This document shows positions 6,579 to 15,829 of a DNA stretch of 64,000 bases, in pieces. The notes under the pieces were generated by a model. It was not told the origin of the DNA and did no database searches. It saw only the letters and a program-made list of their open reading frames with translations. How positions within the stretch are numbered: the first letter of the stretch is position 1; the number at the start of each line of letters is the position of its first letter. This DNA is from Chloroflexota bacterium (lineage in GTDB: Bacteria; Chloroflexota; Limnocylindria; Limnocylindrales; CSP1-4), in assembly GCA_021786265.1 (NCBI GenBank), contig JAJYNP010000005.1:1-64000 (forward strand), read 5' to 3'. The position numbers and the translations under genes were made by a program.

Positions 6579-8933
6579 CTAGCGCTCCACCCGGCTCGTG
6601 ACGAAGCCCACGACCCCGTTCTGGCTCCTGGCGATGAGCAGGACGTGGCGGCCGTCCGACACGAGGCCCGACTCGTCCGCCGCCGCCAGGTCGACCCCGG
6701 CGACGGGGATCCAGGCGATGCCGTTGCGGGATGTCCAGAGCCCGACGGCGGTGCCCACCGTGCCGGTCGCGACGTAGCCACCGGGGGCGGCCACGAGCGA
6801 GGCGATGCCGACCCCGAAGAGCGCCGCGCTGGACGGACCGGCCCGCCAGGCCAGGCCGTCGGACGAGACGAAGGGCACGACCGGCAGCCGGAAGTCCCCC
6901 GGCGCCACCTCGATGCCCGACCCACCGGATGCCACCCCGAGCGTGACGTAGCCGGCGTCCCCGCGGGCGAGACCCTCGAACAGGACGCTCGAGGCCCCGG
7001 GGATCGGCGTATGCAGGGTCCAGCGCCGTCCGTCGGGCGAGGTCCACACGGCGGCCTGCCCGTCGAGCGCGCCGACGATCAGGAGTCCGTCCGAGGTGCG
7101 GACGATGGGACCGGGGCTGGCGCCGGGGGGGAAGGCCCGTGCGTCGCGCAGCACGCTCCAGCGGAGCCCGTCGGGCGAGGTCCACATCGACTGGCCGCCC
7201 TGGTCGAACCCGGTCGCGACGAACCCCGCGGGGCCGGCCGCGACGGCGTCGAACTCGGCGCCGCCGAAGGCCACCTGGTGGGGCGCCTTCGTCCAGCTGC
7301 GCAGGTCACGCGAGACCCAGGCCGCGCCGTTCGACTGGCCCCCGTAGTAGGTGCCGCCGCCCTCCCCGCCGAGCGCCACGTACACGTGCCCGTCGCTGGC
7401 CACCGGTCCGCGGATGCCGGCGGCGTCCGTGCCCGTGACCACGCCCGTCTGCGACCAGTGCGATCCGTCGGGCGAGGTGAAGACGAGGGTCCGCGTGGGG
7501 GAAGCCGGGACGAAGTCGATGAAGCCGCCGGGCAGCGCGGAGAACCCGCCGCCCGGGCCGCCGAAGGCACCGACCGACGGTACGCTCGGGAGCGTGACGG
7601 GCGTCCAGGTGGAGGTGACCTCGGCGGGCGGTGGGGACGGGATCGACGGCGTCGGGATCGGGGTAGGCGACGGCGGTGGCGCGGGCACGTCGGTCACCGG
7701 CACGGACCAGACGTGGATCACCCGGTCGGCCGGGTTCGCGGTCTGCGGCCCGTCGGTGAGCAGCACCCGGTCGTCGAGCGCGAGCAGCGCGACCGAGTCG
7801 GTGGGCGCCCGCGCGAACTCGTCGGGCAGGGCGACGCTCGCGAAGTGCACGCCGTCGGAGGAGACCGCGAGGGTCGCTGCGCCGGTGGCGAGGTCCCTCC
7901 CCTCGGCGGCCACGACGCGCGACCCGGCGGAGATGCGCCAGGCAGCGATGGGGACCCGCGTGGTCCCGGAGCCGTCGGTGGCGACCGACTCGAGGGCGAC
8001 GTCCCGCCCACCGAGGAGCACGTGGTCGCGGAAGACGCCGGTCGCCAGCAGCGGCGGCACCTGCCCGGCGGTCGGGTCCCAGGTGACGTCGGTCGGGATC
8101 GATGCGGCAGGGTTGTCGCTGAACCCCGGGCCGCGCGAGACGACGAGCCTCCCCGGCGCGACCTGCCAGAACGCGCCGAACCAGTCCCAGCCCGCCGGCA
8201 TCGCCGGGTCGGTCTGCCCGCTGGTCCAGGTGCGCCCACCGTCGCCGGTCCAGGACTCGAAGCCGCCCTTCTGGGCGAGCGGCCCGCTGGCGGGTGACCA
8301 GGCCACCGCGCTGCTCGGGTCGCCGGGCGCCATGCCGAGGTACCAGACACCGGCGTGTATGAAGGACGGCGCAGCGGACGCCGACCAGGAGGTGGCCGTC
8401 TGCGGGGCGAGGACGATCGTGTGCGCGCAGTCGGCGCTGAACCCGATGCCCACCGGTCCCGGGGCCGAGGCGTCGCCGGCGAGGGCGAGGATGGATTGCG
8501 CGGCGGTGGTCCAGCCGACCGACGCGGTGCCCACGCGACCGACCGGGCTTGGCGGGCAGGTCAGCCCGACGGGCTGGCCCGACCCGAGCGGCAGCGGGCC
8601 GGGCACCGCGACCTGCGCCTCGTACACGCTCACCACCGGGCCGCTGGCGGTCTCCGCCAGGGCGGCCTTGATCCCCGGCCGCTGGCCCACCAGCAGCGGC
8701 GTCCCGATCGCCAGCCCCGGCGTGCTTGGCGTGCCCGCGACCGGCAAGGACGGACCTCCGATCGACGAGCCCGGCGCGAGTGACGGTGACGTCGGCGCGG
8801 TCGAGGGCGCCTGTCCGCTGCACGCGGCGACCAGCAGCACGGCAACCGCCAGGGCCGCCCCGCGACGGCGGACTCCGCGCGCCGCGCGCGGTCCCCGCCT
8901 GGCCACGTGCGCCGACGGATCGCGCCCGGTCAC
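6579..8933 (-). CDS. Secreted lipoprotein with Asp-box (BNR) repeats
   Basis: A 784-residue exported protein of unknown function. It starts at GTG 8933 with an Arg-rich n-region, hydrophobic AALAVAVLLVAAC and a lipobox whose Cys is about residue 38, then a Ser/Pro/Thr-rich linker. The rest holds repeated Asp-boxes of sialidase/BNR type (SPDGSHW, SRDLRSW, SPDGLRW, SPDGRRW, SSDGLAW, SRNGIAW), each in a blade-like unit, so a beta-propeller is expected. A Pro-rich hinge (about residues 430-450) divides two halves. Sialidase catalytic residues are not recognised; ligand binding at the cell surface is the safest guess. Upstream extension to 9074 lacks a signal sequence and was rejected. Confidence 0.8.
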   Translation of the reverse strand: MTGRDPSAHVARRGPRAARGVRRRGAALAVAVLLVAACSGQAPSTAPTSPSLAPGSSIGGPSLPVAGTPSTPGLAIGTPLLVGQRPGIKAALAETASGPVVSVYEAQVAVPGPLPLGSGQPVGLTCPPSPVGRVGTASVGWTTAAQSILALAGDASAPGPVGIGFSADCAHTIVLAPQTATSWSASAAPSFIHAGVWYLGMAPGDPSSAVAWSPASGPLAQKGGFESWTGDGGRTWTSGQTDPAMPAGWDWFGAFWQVAPGRLVVSRGPGFSDNPAASIPTDVTWDPTAGQVPPLLATGVFRDHVLLGGRDVALESVATDGSGTTRVPIAAWRISAGSRVVAAEGRDLATGAATLAVSSDGVHFASVALPDEFARAPTDSVALLALDDRVLLTDGPQTANPADRVIHVWSVPVTDVPAPPPSPTPIPTPSIPSPPPAEVTSTWTPVTLPSVPSVGAFGGPGGGFSALPGGFIDFVPASPTRTLVFTSPDGSHWSQTGVVTGTDAAGIRGPVASDGHVYVALGGEGGGTYYGGQSNGAAWVSRDLRSWTKAPHQVAFGGAEFDAVAAGPAGFVATGFDQGGQSMWTSPDGLRWSVLRDARAFPPGASPGPIVRTSDGLLIVGALDGQAAVWTSPDGRRWTLHTPIPGASSVLFEGLARGDAGYVTLGVASGGSGIEVAPGDFRLPVVPFVSSDGLAWRAGPSSAALFGVGIASLVAAPGGYVATGTVGTAVGLWTSRNGIAWIPVAGVDLAAADESGLVSDGRHVLLIARSQNGVVGFVTSRVER

Positions 8934-9178
8934 GGCACGCTCACCGCGGCCACCACGCGGATGGGCGCGCGGCCGTCTCGGCCGTCGAAACCCAGCCCGG
9001 CGGGCAGGGCGCAGGCGCCGCAAACCCGTGAAGCCAGCTCGCCCGAACGCCGTGAACGTGTGAGGGATCGGCAATCGGATGGCTCACCGCTCGCTCGCCC
9101 TCCATGTCGCTCTTTCGACCCCCATCTCGATACAGACAGCAGGGTGACGAGACGGGCAAGCCGGGTGGAAGCCGTCAT
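8930..9178 (-). CDS. Doubtful small ORF between signal peptidase and lipoprotein
   Basis: An 82-codon frame whose ATG overlaps the signal peptidase stop (ATGA) and whose TGA overlaps the GTG of the lipoprotein gene. These two 4-base overlaps are this genome's usual coupling pattern. The last third (LGFDGRDGRAPIRVVAAVSV) reads like protein, but the first part is Arg/Ser-rich with poor third-position GC. It may be a real coupled gene, a decayed one, or chance. Confidence 0.3.
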   Translation of the reverse strand: MTASTRLARLVTLLSVSRWGSKERHGGRASGEPSDCRSLTRSRRSGELASRVCGACALPAGLGFDGRDGRAPIRVVAAVSVP

Positions 9179-9756
9179 CCGCCCGTACTTCCGCCGTGAC
9201 CGAGGTCGGGATAGATCGGGGTGGCGATGACCTCCACCGTACTGATCGGCCAGTAGCGCAGCCAGGCGCGTCCGATCACGTTCGCCTCTGGCACCGGGCC
9301 GAACTCGCGTGAGTCGTCCGAGACCAGGCGGTGGTCGCCCAGCACGAAGAGCGAGCCCGCGGGCACGGTCCAGGCGTCCTGCCCCGTCCGGGGTGCGGTG
9401 GTCTCACCCGGGTACACGTAGGGCTCGAGCAGCTCGTGCCCGTTGACGAAGGTGTGCCCGTCGCGGATCGCGATGCGATCGCCGGGCAGCCCGATGACCC
9501 GCTTGATGTAGGGCGTCGCGCCGGCCGACGCGCCCGGCGGGGTGAAGATCACGATGTCGCCGCGCTGGTACGCCTCGAAGCGCGGGGTGAGCTTGTCCAC
9601 CAGCACGTACTGGTTGGGCAGCAGCGTGGTCTCCATGCTCCCCTGCTTCACCTGGTAGGGCTGCGCCACGAAGGTCTGGATGCCGAAGAACAGGACGAGC
9701 GTCAGGGCGAGCGTCTCGCCCAGCTCGAGGAGCAGGCGATGCACACGCGGTGTCAT
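9175..9756 (-). CDS. lepB: Signal peptidase I
   Basis: A 193-residue membrane-anchored serine protease (S26A) that removes signal peptides from exported proteins. One N-terminal transmembrane helix (about residues 12-31) precedes the catalytic domain. Ser40 in QGSM and Lys85 in YIKRVIGLPGD form the Ser-Lys dyad; the GDHR and DSREFGPV blocks are conserved. The ATG at 9756 has GAGGTGA 9 nt upstream; the open frame continues upstream but without family sequence. A paralogue with the same residue spacing lies at 27.8 kb. Confidence 0.95.
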   Translation of the reverse strand: MTPRVHRLLLELGETLALTLVLFFGIQTFVAQPYQVKQGSMETTLLPNQYVLVDKLTPRFEAYQRGDIVIFTPPGASAGATPYIKRVIGLPGDRIAIRDGHTFVNGHELLEPYVYPGETTAPRTGQDAWTVPAGSLFVLGDHRLVSDDSREFGPVPEANVIGRAWLRYWPISTVEVIATPIYPDLGHGGSTGG

Positions 9757-9812
9757 GGTCGGGTCACCTCGACGCTGTGCGCCCCCGTTCGCTCGGTCCG
9801 TCAGGTTCGCGG

Positions 9813-10058
9813 TCACGGGGCTGCAAACGAGATTGGGGCCACACGATACGCGTAGTCGCCGCCCATGGTCGCCACGATGACGCACTGCCCGGAGCAGGGC
9901 ACTGCCGGCGTGGCGACCACGGACCGGGACGGAGCGTGCGCCTGGACAGTGAACGTCGCCTGGCCGGGGCGCGAATCGTCGGTCGCGAGGAGCGTCTGGG
10001 CCGCCAGCTGTGCCCCGCACCCGAGATCGCTCGCGTCGGCGACCGCGCGGCAGCTCAG
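9813..10058 (-). CDS. Small secreted-type hypothetical, possible CTG start
   Basis: An 81-codon frame with consistently high GC at third positions and protein-like strands (TFTVQAH, CVIVATMGGDYAYRV). There is no ATG, GTG or TTG near its beginning. The only start fitting the local pattern is CTG at 10058, overlapping the stop of the preceding 69-residue gene as CTGA. Two Cys (in PCSGQC) may form a disulfide. It resembles the C-terminal part of pilus TadE-like proteins only loosely. It could also be the continuation of the upstream gene after a frameshift. Confidence 0.4.
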   Translation of the reverse strand: MSCRAVADASDLGCGAQLAAQTLLATDDSRPGQATFTVQAHAPSRSVVATPAVPCSGQCVIVATMGGDYAYRVAPISFAAP

Positions 10059-10264
10059 TTGACCCCGTAACGGGCCGTGACGTCGCGACCGGCCTCGTCG
10101 AGGACGATCACGGTGGGCGTCCAGCCCGTGTCGCTGCGGACCGCGGCGCGCAGTTCGTCTGCCACGCGCTCCACGGCCAGCGGCGTCGGGTAGTCGACCG
10201 GCCGCTCCGCGACCACCCAGCCATCGCGGCCGACCGCCCTGACCACGGCCGGACGCTTCTCCAT
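10055..10264 (-). CDS. Small conserved-looking hypothetical protein
   Basis: A 69-residue soluble protein beginning MEKRPAVVRAVGRDGW, with a predicted helix (LAVERVADELRAAV) and a strand (TPTVIVLDEAGRDVTARYG). The ATG at 10264 lies only 5 nt after the stop of the gene before it, and its own stop overlaps a possible next frame. No family recognised. Good third-position GC and operon spacing support a real gene. Confidence 0.55.
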   Translation of the reverse strand: MEKRPAVVRAVGRDGWVVAERPVDYPTPLAVERVADELRAAVRSDTGWTPTVIVLDEAGRDVTARYGVN

Positions 10265-10269
10265 GCGTC

Positions 10270-10674
10270 TCACCGTCGTGCTGCGGCCCCGAGCAGCACG
10301 GTCACCAGCGCCTCGACGGCCACGAACCCCACGATGAGCAGGCGATCGCGACGCGAGAAGGGTGGAACGCCCGGCATGGGGACGGACCGGATGGTCCGGA
10401 CGAGGGCGTCGGCGACGCTCGCCCGCCGGAGGTCGCGTTCGATGGGCGTCAGGGCGCCTGCCGCGGGATACCCACTGGCGAGTCGCGATGTGCCTGGGCG
10501 CGCAGTGGATGCAGGGGCCATGCCGGCGCCCGACTTGCGCCGTCGGACAATCGACGCGCGTCGATGGCAGGCCGCCCGGATCGCATGGCGCCCTGGCGCC
10601 GAGAGCGATGCGGTCGCGGACTCCGACCGGCATGCGGCGCCGCTGCCCGCCGCCGTCACCTCGTCCACTGCCAC
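10270..10674 (-). CDS. Small protein with a C-terminal membrane helix
   Basis: A 134-codon frame. The C-terminal half looks genuine: LTPIERDLRRASVADALVRT, a PPFSRRD cytosolic turn and one hydrophobic helix (LLIVGFVAVEALVTVLLG) ending in AARR. The N-terminal 50 residues are of poor quality, so the true start may be an internal ATG at about 10521. It is followed at 5 nt by the 69-residue gene. Tail-anchored membrane protein of unknown role. Confidence 0.4.
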   Translation of the reverse strand: MAVDEVTAAGSGAACRSESATASLSAPGRHAIRAACHRRASIVRRRKSGAGMAPASTARPGTSRLASGYPAAGALTPIERDLRRASVADALVRTIRSVPMPGVPPFSRRDRLLIVGFVAVEALVTVLLGAAARR

Positions 10675-10730
10675 CTCCGCACTCGATCAGGGTGCAGAGG
10701 CTGTCAGCGCGTGGCGCAGATCGCCGGGTG

Positions 10731-10764
10731 TGCCGGCCGGGCGAGCCTCATCGCCCGGCCGGCA
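10731..10764 (-). terminator. Perfect 14-bp hairpin downstream of eno
   Basis: TGCCGGCCGGGCGA (10731-10744) and TCGCCCGGCCGGCA (10751-10764) are exact inverted copies around a 6-nt loop, 13 nt past the enolase stop. It lacks a T-tract, as in many high-GC genomes, but position and strength suggest termination or 3'-end protection of the eno transcript. Confidence 0.6.
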
Positions 10765-10776
10765 TTGTAGGCGCAG

Positions 10777-12396
<1,620 letters not shown>

Positions 12397-12885
12397 GTGC
12401 CTGACCCGGCGTCGAACCTGGTGCGGCGTTCCGGTGCTGCCGGACCTGGTGGGGTGCCCCGCGGTGGCGAGGGCCCGACTCGCCTCTGCCCCGCTTGCTA
12501 TGCCATGAACCCGTGGGAAAGCACCCGGTGCGAGCGCTGCGGCTCGCTGCTGGAGACCCCTCGGGACTTCGACGCCGGCCTCCTGTGGGCCCTCGATCAC
12601 CCGGACACGGAGAGCGCCATGCTGGCCGCGCGCCTGCTGGGCGAGCGGAAGACGGCCCGCGCCATCGAGCCGCTGGGCCGGCTCTCCCGGCTTCGGGACG
12701 ACCCCTACCGGGCCGCCGCCGCGGTACGCGCCCTCGCTGCGTTTGCCGGTGATCCGTCGGCCGACGCATCCCTCGCCGCGGCCCGCTCGCACCCGTCCGT
12801 GATCGTGCGGCGCGCGGCCGGGGCCCGGCCAGCCGGTCCAGCCGCGCCGGCGGCCGATGACCCCGGCACGGTCCCGGGGACGTGA
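12397..12885 (+). CDS. Zinc-ribbon protein with HEAT-like helices
   Basis: A 162-residue protein. A four-Cys zinc ribbon lies at about residues 31-50 (CPACYAMN...CERCG). Then come short paired helices (PDTESAMLAARLLGERK, AIEPLGRLSRLRDD, YRAAAAVRALAAFA) that look like HEAT/PBS-lyase repeats, and a low-complexity Pro/Ala tail. The GTG start has GAGAGGTGGAGG before it. The stop overlaps the next gene (GTGA). Likely a scaffold or regulator in the Cys-rich cluster; no known family is assigned. Confidence 0.65.
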   Translation: MPDPASNLVRRSGAAGPGGVPRGGEGPTRLCPACYAMNPWESTRCERCGSLLETPRDFDAGLLWALDHPDTESAMLAARLLGERKTARAIEPLGRLSRLRDDPYRAAAAVRALAAFAGDPSADASLAAARSHPSVIVRRAAGARPAGPAAPAADDPGTVPGT

Positions 12886-13646
12886 GGGCGCCCACTCACA
12901 TGGCGTTGCAGGACCGATCCGGACTGGGGCCGCGGCCGACCGACGCACCCTCGCTGCCGGAGCGCGAGCTGGGAGACGACGCGCTCATCGCCGCGGTGCG
13001 GTCCGGTGGCTGTCCGCTGTGCGTCGTGATCGAGCGGAGTGGACGGCGGTATCTCGAGGCGCTCCTGTGGGAGAACGTCAACGACGGCCCGTTCCGGGAA
13101 CGGCTGCTGGCGGGTGGCGGGTTCTGCGCTCCCCACGAGCGGGCGCTGGTGCGGGTCGAACGAGACCAGGCGGGCGGGTCGCTGGGCGTGGCCATCCTGG
13201 GACGCTCCGTGCTCGCGGCCCGGGTTGCCGGTCTTCGTGGCGCGCTCCGGCAACGGCGCGGACGGCCGTCGGCGCTCAGACACGCGATGGAAGCCGCGGT
13301 TGACTGCCCGATCTGCGCGCTGGAGGCCGGCGCCTGCGATCGCGCAGCGGTGCGCTTCGTGGCGCTCGCGGAGCCGGCCGGGCCGTGGCGGGAGGCGCTG
13401 GCGGCCGCCCCGTTCTGCCTGGCGCACCTGGGAACGCTCCTCGCAACCGCCGCCACGGAACGGACGGGAGAGGCGGCGCAGGCGCTGACGGCGGGTCAGC
13501 TGGCGCGGCTCGACGAGCTGGTGGAGCGGCTGGACGGGTTCGTACTCCACTCGAGTTTCGACCGCCGCCACGAGCTGGCCGAGGACGAGCGTCGGGCGGT
13601 CGCGGAGGTGGTCGCGGTCCTCGCCGGCACGGCGCCGCGGCCGTGA
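12882..13646 (+). CDS. Cys-rich protein with two CxxC...CxxH modules (DUF6062-like)
   Basis: A 254-residue protein of unknown function. Two similar modules are visible: CPLCVVIE...GGGFCAPHERAL (about 44-86) and CPICALEAG...APFCLAHLGTL (about 142-184). Each has CxxC, a helical spacer containing NDGPFRERLL or its equivalent, then CxxH, a plausible zinc site. The pattern recalls DUF6062 (CPLC...GFCxxH) from memory. Starts are GTG 12882 (overlapping the previous stop) or ATG 12900. A four-module relative lies at 15826-17133. Confidence 0.65.
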   Translation: MRAPTHMALQDRSGLGPRPTDAPSLPERELGDDALIAAVRSGGCPLCVVIERSGRRYLEALLWENVNDGPFRERLLAGGGFCAPHERALVRVERDQAGGSLGVAILGRSVLAARVAGLRGALRQRRGRPSALRHAMEAAVDCPICALEAGACDRAAVRFVALAEPAGPWREALAAAPFCLAHLGTLLATAATERTGEAAQALTAGQLARLDELVERLDGFVLHSSFDRRHELAEDERRAVAEVVAVLAGTAPRP

Positions 13647-15031
13647 CCACCGTCGAACTCGCCATCGACGAGGCGCTCGGCCCCGGCCTCGACGTGGTCG
13701 TCGACGCCGACGTTCCGCGCGTCACGTCGGCGCGCCCGGGTGGACTGTGGCTCGGTCTCGATCGGGCGTACCTGGTCGACTCCGACGCCGGCGACGGGAC
13801 CGAGCTGGCCGCGGTCGTGGCCCTGCCGAGCTCCAGCTTCCCCGGCTGTCGCGTGGCTGCCGAGCTCGCCGGGGCCCTGGTGGAGACCGATCGCACCGTG
13901 CTGGTCACGCGCCTTGCGGGCCAGGCGCTGCCGCCGGAGCCGGTCGTCAGGACGGTGGCCCGTGCAGTGGCCGCGCAGTGGGTCGACGCGACGGCGGCCG
14001 AGCGGCTCGCGCTCGACGCCCGCCAGCGCTTCCGGGTTCGCCGGCAGGCCGGACGCATCCTCGGCGGCCGGGCCTGGCGATCCGTCGGCGGCGACCCGGG
14101 GCAGGCGCGGTTCACCACGCCCCACTCGCGTTCCGAGTACCGCCTGGACCGCCTTCCACCGCGCTTCATCCGCGGTCTCGAGGGGCTCCTCGACGATGAC
14201 GAGCGCCTTCTCTACGCCATCGAGCGACCGCCCGACTCGGTCCGGACCGGACGCCTGGGCATGCCGCGCCGCGGGGCGGAGCGACGAGCCGGGCTGCTGC
14301 TCCTGTCCGACCGCCAGCTGATCTGGATGGTCGATCACCTGCCGCCCGACCGATACCTCTTCGACTGGGGCGTGGACGCCCGCCTGTTGGCGCTCGAGGC
14401 GCTGCGCGCCGTCCGTCTGTCCGGCCGCGACGTCCTGGAGCTGCACGTCCAGACCCGCGGGGGCGGGGCCAGGTTCGCGCTCCCGGGCGAGCTGCGTCCC
14501 GAAGCCGAGGTGCTCCGCGATCTGCTCCTCCGGTTCCTGCCCGGGGACGGCGCGCGGACACTGGTCCGGCGATACGCGCCGGCCGCCGTCGAGTTCGACG
14601 CGGCCCCGGCGGCACTGTTCCGCCAGGCCGAGGACGCCGTCCGCGAGGTTGACTCGATGCGAGAGCACCTTGCGCCCGAGCAGCTCCTGGGGGCGTTCTA
14701 CGCGCCGCGCCGCGAGGGCGCGCCTCGCGCGATCACGGTCGGTCTCACCCCGACACGGTTCGCGCTCCTGCAGGCGGGCGAGTTCCGCTCGGCCGCCCTC
14801 GAGCACCTGGAGGGCGTCGCGATCACGCTCTCGCCGCTCGTCGGTCGGGTCGAGCTCAGCCAGCCGGCCACGGCAGCAGCTGCGCGCGCGATCGCCTTCT
14901 CATACCCGGCGACGACCTCGGAGGCCGCGACGGGGCTGCTGCGCCTGCTCCGCCGGGCGTGGGCCGATCGTGCCTCGTCCGGCGCCGAGCCGGTCGCGGC
15001 CGTGTCGGGCGAGGGCAGCCGGGTGGCCTGA
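13643..15031 (+). CDS. Unknown 462-residue protein, PH-like strands
   Basis: It starts at GTG 13643, overlapping the previous stop as GTGA. The N-terminal half is a mixed domain of unknown type. Two later stretches have the strand-turn pattern of bacterial PH-like domains: RAGLLLLSDRQLIWMVDHL...YLFDWGVD...LHVQTRGG (about 218-285) and ITVGLTPTRFALLQAGEF...LEGVAITLSP (about 360-405). There are no transmembrane segments or Cys clusters. Third gene of the 12.4-15 kb operon. Function unknown; membrane or lipid recognition is only a guess from the PH-like pattern. Confidence 0.6.
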   Translation: MTTVELAIDEALGPGLDVVVDADVPRVTSARPGGLWLGLDRAYLVDSDAGDGTELAAVVALPSSSFPGCRVAAELAGALVETDRTVLVTRLAGQALPPEPVVRTVARAVAAQWVDATAAERLALDARQRFRVRRQAGRILGGRAWRSVGGDPGQARFTTPHSRSEYRLDRLPPRFIRGLEGLLDDDERLLYAIERPPDSVRTGRLGMPRRGAERRAGLLLLSDRQLIWMVDHLPPDRYLFDWGVDARLLALEALRAVRLSGRDVLELHVQTRGGGARFALPGELRPEAEVLRDLLLRFLPGDGARTLVRRYAPAAVEFDAAPAALFRQAEDAVREVDSMREHLAPEQLLGAFYAPRREGAPRAITVGLTPTRFALLQAGEFRSAALEHLEGVAITLSPLVGRVELSQPATAAAARAIAFSYPATTSEAATGLLRLLRRAWADRASSGAEPVAAVSGEGSRVA

Positions 15032-15091
15032 CGCGAGAGGCGTCCAGGCGCGAGGTGGCCTGCCGGCGATCACGCGCCCCGTCTCCGGTTC

Positions 15092-15829
15092 TCAGGGCAG
15101 GAATCGGAGGATGCTCTCCCATCCGCCGCACCATCCGACGGCACCGATGAGCGCGGCCCGGTCGGCCGCCGTCTCGGTCCCGCGGCTCGACCATCCGAAG
15201 GAGCGCGCGTAGGCCCGGAGGTGCGACGAGAGATCCTCGACCAGCACCCGCTGCGACGGCAGCCCGGCGCCCCTGCCCGCGTCGAGATCCTCCGCCAGGT
15301 GCAGCCGGCAGCGAGTCGGGGACTCCGATCCGGCGCATTTCCCGCAGACCCACCGTTCCCAGTGCCGACGCGTCTCCGAGGCGAACGAGCGGAGCGGGTC
15401 GAGGCCGCGGCCCTCGTCGACGATGGTCGCGGCCTCCGGCTCTGCCGGCTCGTCGGGCGTCAGCCCGAGGGCGCAGGGCTGGCAGGGTTCCGCCTCCCGG
15501 AGGGACGCCCCGACACGGGCCCGCTCGAACAGGCGTCTCGGGGCGAGCGCGTACCTGCCGCGGTCGATCACGTCGTCGTAGACGATGGCGGGCCGGAACA
15601 GCCAGCCCTGGTGCAGGGACGCCTCGACCGCCAGGAACCCGAGCGCGTGACGATGACACATGCCCCACGCCATCCACAGCTGTACGCGAGTCTCGGGCCT
15701 GTCGATGGCATCCGCACCGAACAGGCAGAGGTACTGGATCTCGAGATCGCCGAGAGGATGCGGCCGGCCGGCGCTCCAGTTAGCCGCCGAGCTGACCGTC
15801 CGCTGCTCAGCCGCCACCTGGTCGATCAC
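15092..15829 (-). CDS. Cys/His-motif protein coupled to the four-module protein
   Basis: A 245-residue protein started at GTG 15829, whose codon overlaps the stop of the preceding gene (GTGA); the longer frame to 15877 is less likely. It contains CLFGADAI...WGMCHRHALGFL (about 33-66), CQPCALG and WVCGKCAGS...CRLHLAED. These repeat the Cys and CxxH elements of its neighbours in less regular form. Several Trp residues and a final GWCGGW are notable. No family is recognised. Confidence 0.6.
   Translation of the reverse strand: MIDQVAAEQRTVSSAANWSAGRPHPLGDLEIQYLCLFGADAIDRPETRVQLWMAWGMCHRHALGFLAVEASLHQGWLFRPAIVYDDVIDRGRYALAPRRLFERARVGASLREAEPCQPCALGLTPDEPAEPEAATIVDEGRGLDPLRSFASETRRHWERWVCGKCAGSESPTRCRLHLAEDLDAGRGAGLPSQRVLVEDLSSHLRAYARSFGWSSRGTETAADRAALIGAVGWCGGWESILRFLP

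Noticed and set aside
8934..9074. Upstream extension of the Asp-box lipoprotein
   Set aside because: Starting at 9074 would bury the signal sequence; GTG 8933 gives a normal lipoprotein leader.
9865..10062. 65-codon plus-strand frame
   Set aside because: It lies opposite the better-supported minus-strand small genes and has no ribosome site or family sequence.
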